Positions 36,496 to 49,923 of a stretch of DNA of 64,000 nucleotides are shown here, piece after piece. The position numbers and the translations under genes are program-made. The notes beneath the pieces are model-generated. The model ran no database searches and was not told the origin of the DNA. It worked only from the letters and a program-made list of their open reading frames with translations. Every line of letters begins with the position of its first letter. Position 1 is the first letter of the stretch. This stretch comes from Globomyces pollinis-pini (Eukaryota; Chytridiomycota; Chytridiomycetes; Rhizophydiales; Globomycetaceae): contig MU621112.1 in assembly GCA_025399215.1 (NCBI GenBank), positions 47,443 to 111,442 on the forward strand. The letters are read 5' to 3'.

Positions 36496-38017
36496 TTATA
36501 CAAGCTGTTTGATATCCAATGGTGAAAAATAACTAATTGGCTTCCTAACGATTGGTTCCATTCGAAGTAATGACGGTTTGTAGGGACCATAGAGAATGTG
36601 ACTTATGGGTGGTAATCCAAATAAAGGATTCATCAAGTTTGGCTGAGTCTCATGATACATACTGTCGATTAAATAAAATTGGGGTTACTATGCACTTTGA
36701 AGCGTTGTTTTTTGATGTTTGATATTAAAACGCTTCACCTGTGGAACAACTGTCTCTTTCTTAACCTTGGCAATGAATGATGGAAGCATTGTAAATGTTG
36801 CAGAAGGCATGGCTAATATGGGATCACTGTTCACTTGTGGTAATACTTCAGGAAGTATTGCTGAAGGTTCTTCTGGTACTTCGTCAGACTCCCAAGTAAT
36901 TCTAATTCCTGCAGTCATGGTCAATTCTTCTAAAGGGTTAAGTGCTGTAGTCTGAAGTGCTGCTAGAATCGGGTCTGGTGGAGCAGATGGTACCACGTCT
37001 GGTAATTTCTTTGATTTATTGGCTGCTTTAATGTCCGCACTATGTTTTAAGCTCTTCCTGCGACCTTTTGACTTTCGAGATTTGGGTTTTGGTGTGGGAT
37101 GTGGGTCGGCGGACTTGGCCACTTGTTGAGACAATAAATCCATCTTAAAAATTAAAAAATCAGATCTATACCAGTTCCATCTTTCCATTTCCAGTTCGTA
37201 TCCATAATGTTGCCAATGGGTCGTCCATAGGTTTGTCTATCTTCTGTTCACTATTAGACATGTTTGTTCCAAAATGATCAGACTTATTGTTATTCTCCGG
37301 TTGGCTTTGATATGACGATTCATACGATGACTTGTCGATATATATCGAGTTTCTATTTGTTTCTTTTTGTTGGGTATTACTTTGGATTCCATTTGCATCT
37401 AAACTAGCGGCAGAACTAGCCAGTTTGAATCTGCTCAGCAGTTTGAATTTATTTGCAATAGATTTGAAATGATGTGCAGATTTACTAACAGTATTTGAGG
37501 TATCCGATCGGGATGGCATTGCCACTGTTGTTGAGTCCTTCTCTTCGTACGCTTGAGTTGTGGAGAATCTTTTAGTTGGCATTTTCTGCAGTTTTGCACT
37601 CGTCTCAGAGCTGTTATTAAAAGTAACTTTGCTATTGGGGATATCTTCCTTTCTTTTGTGCTCCAAAATCTTCTTTGACTTATTGTGTTCGTTTTGGTTA
37701 ACGTTCATTTTTCCAGAAGCAGGCCTAGTATCTTTTTGAATGCCAGTAATTTTCCCTGAAGCAGGTCTGGTGTCTTTTTGGCCGACATTCATTTTCCCCG
37801 AAGCAGGTCTGGTATCTTTTTGACTGCCAATCATTTTACCAGATGGTGGACGCTTTTGGTTGGGTATCTGAACCCTTTCTGAACCATGTAAAACCTGACT
37901 CTTTCCAATAGGGTTACTTTTGTTGATACTCGATAAAATCTTTTTGTTATTGACATTCGTTGGTTGTTGAAAGCTTATATTACGGTTTCCAGCAGATTTT
38001 TGACGTGGGGTAGACAT
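36496..38017 (-). CDS. Disordered protein, tandem paralog 2
   Basis: Three exons, about 490 residues. It starts MSTPRQKSAGNRNISFQQP. Its N-terminal half contains about four copies of a 14-16 residue repeat around KDTRPASGKM. The shared blocks are LWIRTGNGKMEL, AGIRITWES and NLMNPLFGLPPISHILYGPY with RKPIS. An intron at about 37143-37170 sits right after GKMEL, the same place as in paralog 1 (after GKQE), which supports descent from one gene by tandem duplication. It ends SPLDIKQLV at a TAA at 36496-36498. The function is unknown. Confidence 0.75.
37690..37850 (-). repeat. In-gene tandem repeat coding for KDTRPASGKM-type units
   Basis: Four imperfect 45-48 base units encode RPPSGKMIGSQKD, TRPASGKMNVGQKD, TRPASGKITGIQKD and TRPASGKMNVNQ. 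They are in frame and basic, and are confined to paralog 2; paralog 1 has none. Confidence 0.75.
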
Positions 38018-38146
38018 TGGAATACCTTAAGGTTAACTGCTATAAGCTTAACTTGAGATTAGTTTGATTTTTGAAATAAATTTCGAGATTCGTTATCATT
38101 GTCAAATCTCCGAATTACATTGTTCATTCTTTCATACCAAAATTAG

Positions 38147-41081
38147 ATGGAAATTGGGGTGAAGAATTCATTAGCTGATAAAGATGCTGAACATAACTTT
38201 CAAAAATCGCTAAGAGCTTTCACTCAAGAAAGTGTGAATGGAAATGCTCCACTACCACCAATTTCATTAAACATGCATAAGGCGAATTGTAAGAATACAA
38301 TAGGAGCGAACAAAGATATTCAATTTCGATTGGCGTCAGACTTGGGTTCTATTGGAAGTATCTTGGAAAATGCAGAATCATTTTGTGATGACAATGAAAA
38401 AACCAGTCCATTTTCTGTACATGTATGTAAAGAATGTCAAAGTGCATTAGTGAATGCTTTTGACCACTGTCTCATTAATCAAGGACAAGATCCGAATGTA
38501 ATGTTGAATTCAGTACGCGAAATTGATGAGATTGGTGATGGTATCATACAATCTGAAATGCCATACTTTGATATCGTCAAAGATCCTACAAAAAATTGTA
38601 GTAAAAAGATATTTGAAAAGGGTAGAGAGAAAGTTGAGCGTGATAGATGGGTTCTCCAACAAGCAAAAGAGTCTAACGCAAGATTGGATATCACAAAAAA
38701 GATTCCCAAAGTAGGATTAGGCGTTAAAACTGGGAAATCATTTTCTGGTGCTATCTACAAGAGAATGTTAAATGCCAAAGAACTGGAAATCACAAAACTT
38801 CGACAACAGTTATTTGAAACATCTCAAAAAGAAGTAATGATTTCAAACCTAATCGAACTAGAAATTTGAAAGCACGAATGTGCAAAAACTCAAAGTAGCA
38901 TTGAATAAGTCGGTTAATTATTATGTGTTTGCAGAAGAATGGCAAAAAACTGAATGCTCCAGACTTCAAGATGATGTGAGACATTTAAAAACAGAAATAT
39001 CTACTTTAATTGCCATACTGATAAATGCTGAAGTGGAGAAACAATCCGTAACACTACGAAACTAAAACTTAGTTGCTGGGGAATATATCAGAGCTCCAAA
39101 AGACTATTAAAACCAAAGAAGTAGAAGCGCTAGAGTCCAAGAAAGATGCAGAAAAGATAAAAGAGCAACTACGTGAGTCGTTCCAGGAATTTATTGCGAT
39201 GGATGAAACCATGGCACGGTTGAGAAAGGAAGCACATCGAGGTACTGATGCCGTTGAAGCTCGCAATGTTATGTTACAGAAGAATTTGGCCAAACTAACC
39301 ACTGATTTTGAGGTTACTGCGAAGGAGCTTCGAGTTGCTAGTAACAAAACTAGAGAGCTTGAATATGAACTGGATCAACTTGTGGTTGAATTAAAGTATA
39401 CTATATATATTTCTGATTGATAGTGCAAAAGGCGAGTCCCTAAAAAAAATGTCGGCAATGAATGTCACACTCAAGACCAATTTAGAAAACACAACTTTTG
39501 AATTAAGAGATATGACAAAAAATCATGACCAATTGCTATTGCTAAAGTCAAAAGTTGAAGCGGATGCACGAGCGGAGAGTAGCAAAAATGAGACTATCAA
39601 AGCAGAATTCAGAAAGAATTTGTTAAAAACGACAAATGAGCTGGATGCGCTCATGAGCGCAAAGACGGACTTGGAAGTGTTTATTAAAGCTAACAAGCTC
39701 GAAATCGATAAATTAAGTAAAAACGTTCAAGTTCTGGTCACAGAAAAAGAGCAATTGGAGACTGTCTTGGATCAAACGAAAAAGACTGGAATAACAGAGA
39801 GTAATTTGATATAATTAATTAATTGTTAGTTGCTCTTCGAGACACCAAAATATCTGATCTGACTTCCAAATTACAAAGAGAAACCACTATTCTTAAAGCG
39901 ACCCAAGAAAAGAAAGAACAACTCATGTTCCAAGTAACAGATTTGCAAAACAATCTGGAAGTTGAAAGTTCAAAAGCAAAGAAATTTTTAGAAGAATTAA
40001 CCACTACAAGAAGAACTTTGGAAGAAAGAACCAATTCACTTCAGGATCAGATTGACAAGTTAACTATTGGAAAAACAAACCTGGCAAATGACAAAAAAGA
40101 GCTGACAGAAAAGATAAAGGTAATGATTTCATTTCTCATTTGAAGAATTTCCGAAAAGATTTACGTGAAAAAGAAGAGGAATTAGACGAAACTATCAAGA
40201 AATTTGAAGAATATCAAAAAGAATCCATTTCCGAACACAATCAATTGGATAGAAAGTTAAAATTATTAGCCGAAGATCACAAACTACTAATTAAGACTCA
40301 TGATAGTTTGAAAGAAATGTACACTGACTCGGTAAAAAGCAATTTAGCGTTAGAAAAAGAAAAAGAAAACTTGACTAAGAAGTGGGAAGATACGACGTCC
40401 GAACTCTCGACAACTAAAGAGCATGTTGTTAATTTGCAAGCAGAATGTGCAAACATTACTAGAGAAATGAACTATTGGAAGCGAGAACATGGCGACCTTA
40501 AAGAATTGTACGAAGCAGAAGTAAAAGCGCATACCGGCGTAGTTGGCGCCTTTGAAGCATATAAGGAGATAGCTCAAGAGACTATAGAGGCTCGTGACAA
40601 CGACATTACACGACTCACTGATTGCTTGCAAGAATCGGAACTGGATGGTAAAGCATTAGCATCAAAGAATGCTGATTTGGAAAACCAGCTGTCTGATACA
40701 GAACAAAGGCTTGCAGATACAATTAAGAAACTGCTTGCCGAAACTGCTACTAGGGAATGCTTAGAGAAACAACTAGATGAAAACAGGTCTAGCTATTTGA
40801 GTGAAAAGAGAATGCGTAGTGAATTGGAAAGAGTACATCTACACCTAAAATATGGCGATTCAAATAGAACAATGGTTGCATGGAATGAATGGCGCACAAG
40901 AGATAGAAAACTGGCAGATGTTGCAATTGGACTTACTCAAGAGTCCACCAGACTCCGTGAATTAGTTAGTCTATTACCAAGCAAAAGCGAGTTTGGAAAT
41001 GAAAACGATTTTGTTTGGCCAACTGATCTATCTGGGCATCGCAAGAGGGCAAAATCTGCAAAGAAAAAAGAGAAGGAGTAG
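38147..41081 (+). CDS. Long coiled-coil protein, possibly axonemal
   Basis: The ATG at 38147 opens about 240 mostly polar residues with a Cys pair (VCKECQSALVNAF). From about residue 200 to the end the sequence is nearly continuous heptad-like coiled coil in several exons joined by short introns near 38866, 39065, 39415, 39810 and 40120. Typical segments are LEITKLRQQLFETSQKEV and KENLTKKWEDTTSELSTT. Near the C-terminus NRTMVAWNEWRTRDRKLAD breaks the coil, and the last residues are basic (HRKRAKSAKKKEKE). The length is about 930 residues. The form fits a cytoskeletal, centrosomal or flagellar rod, but no specific family is recognised. Confidence 0.75.
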
Positions 41082-41188
41082 ATGTTCAGTATTGTATATA
41101 ATTTTATTGCCAGTTCTTTTCAGCCTTTTTTTGATTTATTTCCTTTGAACACCCGAGTTTTTAAATTAGCTTTGTTTTGTGATATTTT

Positions 41189-44100
41189 CTAAACGTGAAC
41201 TAAAACAATGATTACATCTGGCGAATTAAGTGCTGCATCTAAGTCGTTCAGTGTTTGTCTTAATTCTTCTTCTAATGCACTCTTTTCAATCTAAGAGTTT
41301 AGTTCATTTCGTAAACCTCATCATCATCCTCTTTTACTGGTGCCTTTTCTAGTACAAATTCTTTTACAAATACTGGCTTTGAAAGTAATTTTGGGATGAT
41401 CAATGGATTCATCTCTGAATATGATTGTACATTCTTTGGTTAACGTTTTTAAGAATACCTCATCTTCTTCTGGTGCGTATTTAGTTACCGTCTTTGTGGC
41501 CTTTCTCTGTCCTTTTTTCAAGAACGCTAGCATTATTGTTTACAAAGCATTTTACCATTCCAAACTCTAACAGTATTATCCCAAGCAGCAGATACATATT
41601 GGTTTCTACTGGGAATATGTATTATTGAACGAATTTCATCTGAATGTCCCATATGCTTTTGTACAATCTCATCCTTTTTCTCTATATCGAACACTCGAAT
41701 AACTTTATCTTGCGAGCCAGTGATAATGCATTTGTTTAAAGTGTCCACGCATATAGCAGTGACAGGACCATCATTGTTAATAACTCTTAACATGGGAATT
41801 CCTTCTGCTGCCTTGACATTGATTTAATGAATTTTAAATTTACCCATATTCTGACAGTTCTATCTTCCGATCCTGTGATCCACTGAGATGCTTGCTTATG
41901 CCACTTGATTTGAGTGACTTCCGCTTCGTGACTTTCAATTAAAAAAGAAAAGTATACCCTTGTAAAACCGCTTGTAATTTCATATTAGCACCATTTGTAG
42001 AAAATTTTCGTATATAAGCCAGTTTATCGGAAGAACAATATCCAAACTCATTCCTTTCTGAACTGTATTCAAGATCCAATATAATCCCATCGGCAGCCAA
42101 TTCTTCCTTCCAAGGCGATGTAGCAGAACTGTTTTTGAATACGTCTTGCAATCTTAGCTCATTAAGGTTCCATAAGCATATTTTTCTATCCCATCCGGTA
42201 CTTAGCTATAATCATGAAACGTACAACCAATTACCAACCAGCTGGCTCCGTCTTTCTTAAAGCAAGATAGTGCAGTCACAGCATCTTTGTGTTCACAAAG
42301 TGTTACTTTTAAAGACATCCCAGCAACTCGGCTGGTAACTCTTTCGTCGGTTTTTGAATCTGATCCCATTCCGTGCGTTTCTTGCGTATAAACAATCGAT
42401 TCCTATTTGTCAGGTAAAATGGTGAGATACTTCATTGTATCCCCATACACCTACTACTTAATAAATATGAATTACGTATTCGAGAATCTTCATATCCTGA
42501 AATCAATAAGTCCAAATCTTCAAAGTAGGACATTGACACAACTCCAGGGCGGATGGCCTTAGTTTTATTTGGAACGACGGTCTCTTTCTTCGTTTTTGGT
42601 AAAAATGTATCTACTGCTGCTTTTATTTCTTTTGGTGCTGGTCCTCTATCAAATCTTCTTTTCATTCTAACTGTCTTTAAGGATTTTTTTTCAATCACAG
42701 CTGGTGGTGGTTCCACAACAACATCATTGAATTCTTCTTTTGGTAATACTAATGCCTCTTGGCTAAAATAAACCGGATTTATCAAATTTACCTATACATA
42801 AATGTATTTAACTGAAGTCGCTCCCATTTATGAATGATACCATCGTCTCCTCCACTGAAGATCAATATTGGTTCTTTTGAATCTATGTTGTGAGACAATA
42901 TATTTGATACTGAAGGCCAAGCATTCGGCAATGTCTATATGTCCAGGCAAAACTGTAAGTGGTGCAACTGAGTTATATTTCCAAACAACCAATGACCTCC
43001 TGGTAGAAATTGCCACCACTTCCATCGTCTCTGGTATATATAAAAGATTCCGAAATCCGAAAGTCCCCCCTCTAACATGAAATCGTTCATCATCGGTTCT
43101 CACAAAATCCGATACCTTTGATTATTGAAAGTAGGGTTACATTGATTCCACTTCGAGGATCATACACAACTGGAAGTGGTGAGTTAGCAGTCACCCATAA
43201 TGTTTGAGTGGGTATCACATAACAAAGCGAAGTAATTGTATCGCTAATTACTTTAATTCGAACTGAATTTACTTGAATCCATCAAATCGTTGCATTAGAT
43301 TTCCATCCAATGACCATAATTTTACAACTCGATCAATAGATCCAGTAATAAGCCTGCTCATTATTGGACATAATATTACCAACTATTATCTGCATCCTTT
43401 CCAAATATCATACAGGAGATGGACGCATCATGAGCATCCTTTATAGTGCTTGCCACTCTTAGTTTCAAATCACCGTGATGGGGAACATCATAAATAACTA
43501 TTTTGCGATCATATCTGTTCCATTAAAATTCTAGCATACCCTGCTGAATAAAATCTTCCCTCACAAGAGACTAAACAGCTAACAATATCCAAATGCTCTG
43601 AACACGATACGCTTTTCTTTTCTAATACGTCAGTAGTTACTTTGCTCAAAGCATCTTCTCCGATCAACTGAAACAATCTGACTTTTTTGTTTCTGCTAGA
43701 TTAATTGGAAGCATTTACTGTCCAGCCTATTTTTTAGTCATTTAAAATATATACCATAATCTGCTGTCTTCGAAAATTGTAAGCTAAACAATAGACTGGA
43801 GATCCTGTCTACAAATCGCGAATAAGAATGATTATTAAATACTTGAATCTTTTGTAATGGCTTTCCACTTGGTCCCCATGCAATAATGTATCCATCAATT
43901 GAGCTGGAAAACAAAACTTTTAATTCTTTGCTATAATCTAATAAAGTACTACTTGATTACCAATATAATAGATTGGTAACCCATCCGATATGTTCTGTCC
44001 AACATGAAAGAAGTTTCCCAGATTCTGATTCCCAAACTCTTTCGATTACTTATTTTATACAGATACCGTATAGTTGCATCTATCATGAGACTAATGTTAA

Positions 44101-44206
44101 TACCTTCACCAGCTGTCATAATTTCACGTCTAAATGGGTTGTATTGAACACAAAGTACTGGTTTAGGATGAATATCCATTATCGCATGTCTGAATTCCAT
44201 AGCCAT
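41189..44206 (-). CDS. WD40-repeat protein, possibly ciliary
   Basis: The ATG at 44206 starts AMEFRHAIMDIHPKPVLCVQ. Many short introns separate WD repeats: AGEDATIRVWESESGKLLS, WVTNLLYW, VLFSSSIDGYIIAWGPSGK, later CVDTLNKCIITGSQDKVIRV and YVSAAWDNTVRVWN. An acidic and basic insert near 42580-42770 (KTKKETVVPNKTK) separates two WD arrays. The C-terminus is a helical tail, ELRQTLNDLDAAL, after an intron at about 41293-41318. Two propellers plus an extended tail and the phrase GYIIAWGP are seen in several flagellar WD proteins, but I cannot name the subfamily. Exon limits in 43150-43900 are approximate. Confidence 0.75.
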
Positions 44207-44304
44207 CTTTGAATTTCTGAATTGGAACGCGAAATTTAAGAGTCAAAATATCACAAAATTTGAAAAAGATTTATTGATATTAAAAGACGAAAGATATCTA
44301 CATA

Positions 44305-45725
44305 TTATGCTTGTGTAGCTATGGTGTGAAGCAATGGAAAAGTATTTGACTTCCGGAACACTATCACATTTTTGTCGTGAGAGATATAACCTTTTATAAT
44401 TCCCTGTGATAAAATATTAAACTCAAAAATTACTTGGTCAATCATTGAAACAAGTAAGCATTCAATCTCTTCTACTGTGTCATCTGCATTCATTTTCTGT
44501 GTGATTTGCCAAAGTAGACTGACTGATATTGAGTTACTTTCCATTATTCTATAACTAATCACTAAGAAAAACTAATTGGTACATTCTCTGAAATAGATTA
44601 CGGTATAAGACTATTCTTGTGTGTTGTTCAATGAGCAAGTACAAACCATTCTTTAACAACCAGCTTCTCTGTATTTCAAGTTCTTTAGTGAACATCAAGA
44701 AATTCCCTTTTGATAGGTGAAGACATAAGTTTGAAAAGTATTGATCCAAGTGGAATTCTTTCAATAAGAACTCTGATGGTAGTACTCCACGTATCATTTT
44801 AATCACAATGAGATATTTTAAGAGGATTCTAATGTAAGTTATATGGTAGTAACTGAATACGTTCGTTTAGCCTTCAGTGTTGGTATGCATTTTTGAAACG
44901 CGATCTGAAAGTGTTTTTCAGCCTTGCATTAATTTGTCTATATTACCATTGCAAAACGATGAAAATGTAGTGCGATCTTTCCTGCTTTAAAGTTAAACAT
45001 CACTGTGTCAGATTTTGGACACTTTAAATCGGTTGGTAAAAAATTTGGCAGCATTCGCAAAATATCTAACTATTTAAACGACAAATGCTTACCTAGACTC
45101 GGCTTCATACCATCAAGACTGAACAATACAGAAAACTGAGAGTTTACAATGTAGAGTAAAATAGAGCATATATCTGATGAATCTCTATGTTTCAGCGTAT
45201 AAGTACTCACTTTGATACCATTGCGCACAATCTACCCAACTCAGCATTGGCAGTAATCCTAGTTTTTTCACTGTATGATGCCATGAGTTTGTCGTTCTAA
45301 AATACACATTAAATCTTTGGAAGCACCTTACCAATATAGATAAGTGTACCATTCCTCGGATCAAATGCTTGGTAAATGGAATCAACCATACATTATATGC
45401 AAGACGCTCTCCGGTATATACTCTACACGTTAATAATTGATAATCACTTGAACATGGTCAGAAATGTATCAAAGTTATTCCCCAATACAAACTTCAGATA
45501 AGCAACTATAAAATTGCTGTAGGTATCTGGTATAATTTTGGAAATATTTGTGTTATTCTAATGATATTATCGTTCCACTAGAATAGGTACCTTTAGTAAG
45601 TCCTGTATTTCGTTTCGCAGATTTACAGGCGTTAATTCCAGTTGATTCCATGGAAGCAATCTACATAGTCCTTCTGCATCTTGATTTGACAATGCCTTTT
45701 GAATTAGATTTAGCTGGTTATTCAT
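44305..45725 (-). CDS. PCID2/Thp1-like TREX-2 subunit (PCI domain)
   Basis: Component of the TREX-2 complex that couples transcription to mRNA export. The C-terminal half is clear: PSEFLLKEFHLDQYFSNL, FTKELEIQRSWLLKNGLYLL, RIVLYRNLFQRMYQLV and, after an intron, IIKGYISHDKNVIVFRKSN with FPLL near the end. This arrangement is the PCI winged-helix end of PCID2. A 30-nt intron at about 44402-44431 sits in the conserved SMIDQ-GIIKGYISH loop. The N-terminus MNNQLNLIQKALSNQDAE also fits. The start could lie further upstream. Exon limits between 44810 and 45180 are approximate. Confidence 0.82.
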
Positions 45726-46007
45726 AAGTATGTACTCAGATACGGTTGAAAAAAATGAAGGCAAAAAGAAGACATCAAAGTGATTAAATTTCAATATGCT
45801 GTTATATATTAAATTAGTTACGATCCTTTAGATCTTCATCAGAATTGAAATGGTATTGCACAGTAGTGAACCATGCCTTTGATGTGCAGTTGAAGTATAT
45901 CAATCAATCTAATTTATTTGATTGTTTTGATTCAACATATATCTCCTTTACCATAGTAAATTGTAGTTGTGACTGAATTTGGTAAGGTGAAAAGTTTGTT
46001 CGTTACA

Positions 46008-47135
<1,128 letters not shown>

Positions 47136-47293
47136 TCATTTAAATACATGCAAGTTAGTAAATAATCTTATAAATTACCAACTATTCGATTCCTAATTGT
47201 TTCATTTAGAGCAGAATCAATAACTAAAAGGTTTACAATGCAATTTCAGGATTGTGAGTTATCATGATCTTTATTTACAGTTTTATAGCGCCG

Positions 47294-49610
47294 TTATGAT
47301 TTAGAACTAGCAGTTGAGGTAGGCACGTAGCTGGTGCCATACATTGATTGTGCATCATCATGTCCAGCTACACTATTTTGTTGAGACCAGAATCTTTGGG
47401 GGGTATTGAAGTCATATTGAGAAACACCTTTCTCTACTATATCTGAAGATTCACTCTCTTTCTTTTGAAATAGGTCTAATTTCTGTACCTCAAAATGTCG
47501 ATTTCTAACTTTGCGGATTGGCGAGGTTCTTTCTGCAGCACTTGGTAGTGCTTGCTTTTTAACATCGGTCGGAAACACGGTTTTTCCAAATTCTGCTACG
47601 GCTTCTAAGCATATAGGTGGCCAATTCAACTTGTTTGAAGTTTCTGCATCCTTGGCACTTTGTGCACCATACTTTGACAACCACTCGGACAATGGCTCTT
47701 GATTCATATTACTAGGCTTTGATAACTTTGTTTGGCCAGTAAATGGATTTGGTTCATTTGTACCACCAGGCGCTTGAGACCATTTATTCAATTCCTTTCC
47801 TCCATGCGAATCTGAATCATGGTGTTTTTTCACATTTCGATCGTTTTGAGCTTTTGAATTTGACTCAAAAGCATTTCCTTCTTCTTCTGCAATTCTTTTA
47901 TTCGGTTCGAAGCGTTTCAATGTTGTGGAACTTGGGTTTTTAATACGCGACTTTCGGTCAGACATTTTCCGTTCTTTTAAACTAGCAGCAGAGCTTAGCA
48001 GACTGTTTTGACTTGCCCCAAACGAAGAATCTGAATCTAAATCGTCCGAATCTCGTTCATTTTCATCATCAGGAAATAAGTCATCTTGTTGTCCTCGTGC
48101 TGCTCGGTGATTTTCTGAATGATGTGACAATCTTTCGATTTTCAATGTTATCTTTTTTTTGTTGTGGTATCTTGCAGTTCTTGATATGGACAAATATGGT
48201 TGGATTTTCTCGGCCACTGGGTTGTCGAATATTGGGACATTACGGCTATGTGCAGAACCCGAATTAGTATTACTTCGGTCATACTTTTGGGAAGATTTCT
48301 TCTCCTGTTCCGAATCTTGCTCATTGAGTTCATTGAGCATAACATCCATTTCTTCTGAATCTTTCAACTGTTCTTCATTATTGGGGGCTGCACCTTCGTC
48401 ATTGGTGGACTTTGAATACGATCTGTTTCTGATTGGCTTGTTTGGGATTGCTTTTAATTTTGGCTTCTGATAAAGTTTTAGTTCTTGATTGGTTGTCATG
48501 AACGATGGTTTGTCGATCTCGAATTCGACATTGCCTATCCAAGTAGGATCATTCATAGATTTGCCATGCAAGTATCCCAGCCTGAAATTATTCGAAATAC
48601 TTGACACCATTCCATACTGGTTTATTTTGCCTTCAATCAAAATGTTTGTTTTCATCTTATTTTTTGTGATACTCTCCAATCCCTTGATAGTATCAGCCAG
48701 CACTTTTTGATAAAATTCCGTCTTTTTGTTGTCTACTGCTGCGGGAACCTTTCATTAATTACTTTAGATATTTACAAAACGGCGAATCGGACTATCCGGT
48801 CTCTTGTATTTTTCTAGAAACAATTCAATATCCAATGAGCTTGACGGTAGATTCGTTCCTCTTGTTTTTGCTTGCTTTACGGTTTGTTTGAACGTATTAG
48901 TTGATTTAGCACTGTCAAACGACATTCCCGTTGCTTTTTTAGGCTTTGGCAATACAATACCGAGCATTTTCTTCCTATTATTCGCAAGTTGGATATGATG
49001 TTCGTCAAGGTCTAATCTTGCTTGATGAATTCTATCAGCCTGTCTCCAATACTCTTCACTTCGAAATAGTTCATTTTTTTTCCTATTTTCTATAGGGACA
49101 TCTAACTGAGATTCTGTAGCATTTGCATCTATTTCCATACAATTGTTTTTTGTTGGGACTAATTTGGCAATCGCTGTTAGTCTTTGCCTTTTCTATGTAA
49201 ATATTTAGTTTAAAGATGACAAATACAAGCAATAAAGCATTCTTTCTGTCCATCTCTATCTTTTTGAATTCATTTTCTCGCTGCTCCGCCAAAAACAAAG
49301 CTTTTGCATCAATAGATAAATGCTGCTTTGCAATTTGATCCACCAATTGTTTTCTACGTGTATCTTTATCCTATAAATAAGAAAACAAACTAAAAATCAC
49401 CTTCCTGTCACATTCTGCAATGAAATCGAACAGCATTATTGCTCGCTTCTCCTTCTTTAAGTTATCTTCGCGTTCTTTAGTAATGTCTCTCAAATCCTTT
49501 TTGAAATCGTTCTCTTTTTCTTTCTCTTTTGGATATGGTAGTAGACTTTGCCTCCTGTTATGCTCATTATGTCGTATGGTATTATCTACATTAGGTGAAT
49601 TATTGAGCAT
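47294..49610 (-). CDS. Basic, partly coiled-coil disordered protein, unrecognised
   Basis: The ATG at 49610 opens an Arg/Lys/Glu-rich region (KEKENDFKKDLRDITKERED) that is probably coiled coil. Exons with short introns near 49371, 49193 and 48765 continue with EEYWRQADRIHQARLDLDEHH and ELFLEKYKRPDSPIRRF. The last exon, 470 codons, contains LRLGYLHGKSMNDPTW-like and NVEFEID segments that could be a small beta domain, then a long charged tail ending TSTASSKS. The length is about 700 residues. No family is recognised; the head resembles coiled-coil proteins of centrosomes or axonemes only in composition. It might be two genes split near 48750. Confidence 0.6.
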
Positions 49611-49923
49611 ATGAGAAAAGAAACAGTAAGTCTACGTCACTTTGTGTAATGGACGCGACTGTTCTAAATCTAGTTGATTTAATGATCTTTAAATGATTTG
49701 ATTCCCTTAGAACCGCAAGTATTAATTAAGACTTGTATTAATGATTTCATTTACAGGAAATCCATGAGGATAAACTTTCTACCATTGATTCATAACCTAC
49801 CAATTTATAAAAAGCAATCAATTTATTCGTCTCTCATTTTCATTGTCATTTCATGGTTCATTTATCTCACTGTCAGTCATTCATCCAACCCTGGTTTTCA
49901 CTTTTTAATTTTATTACGTGAAT

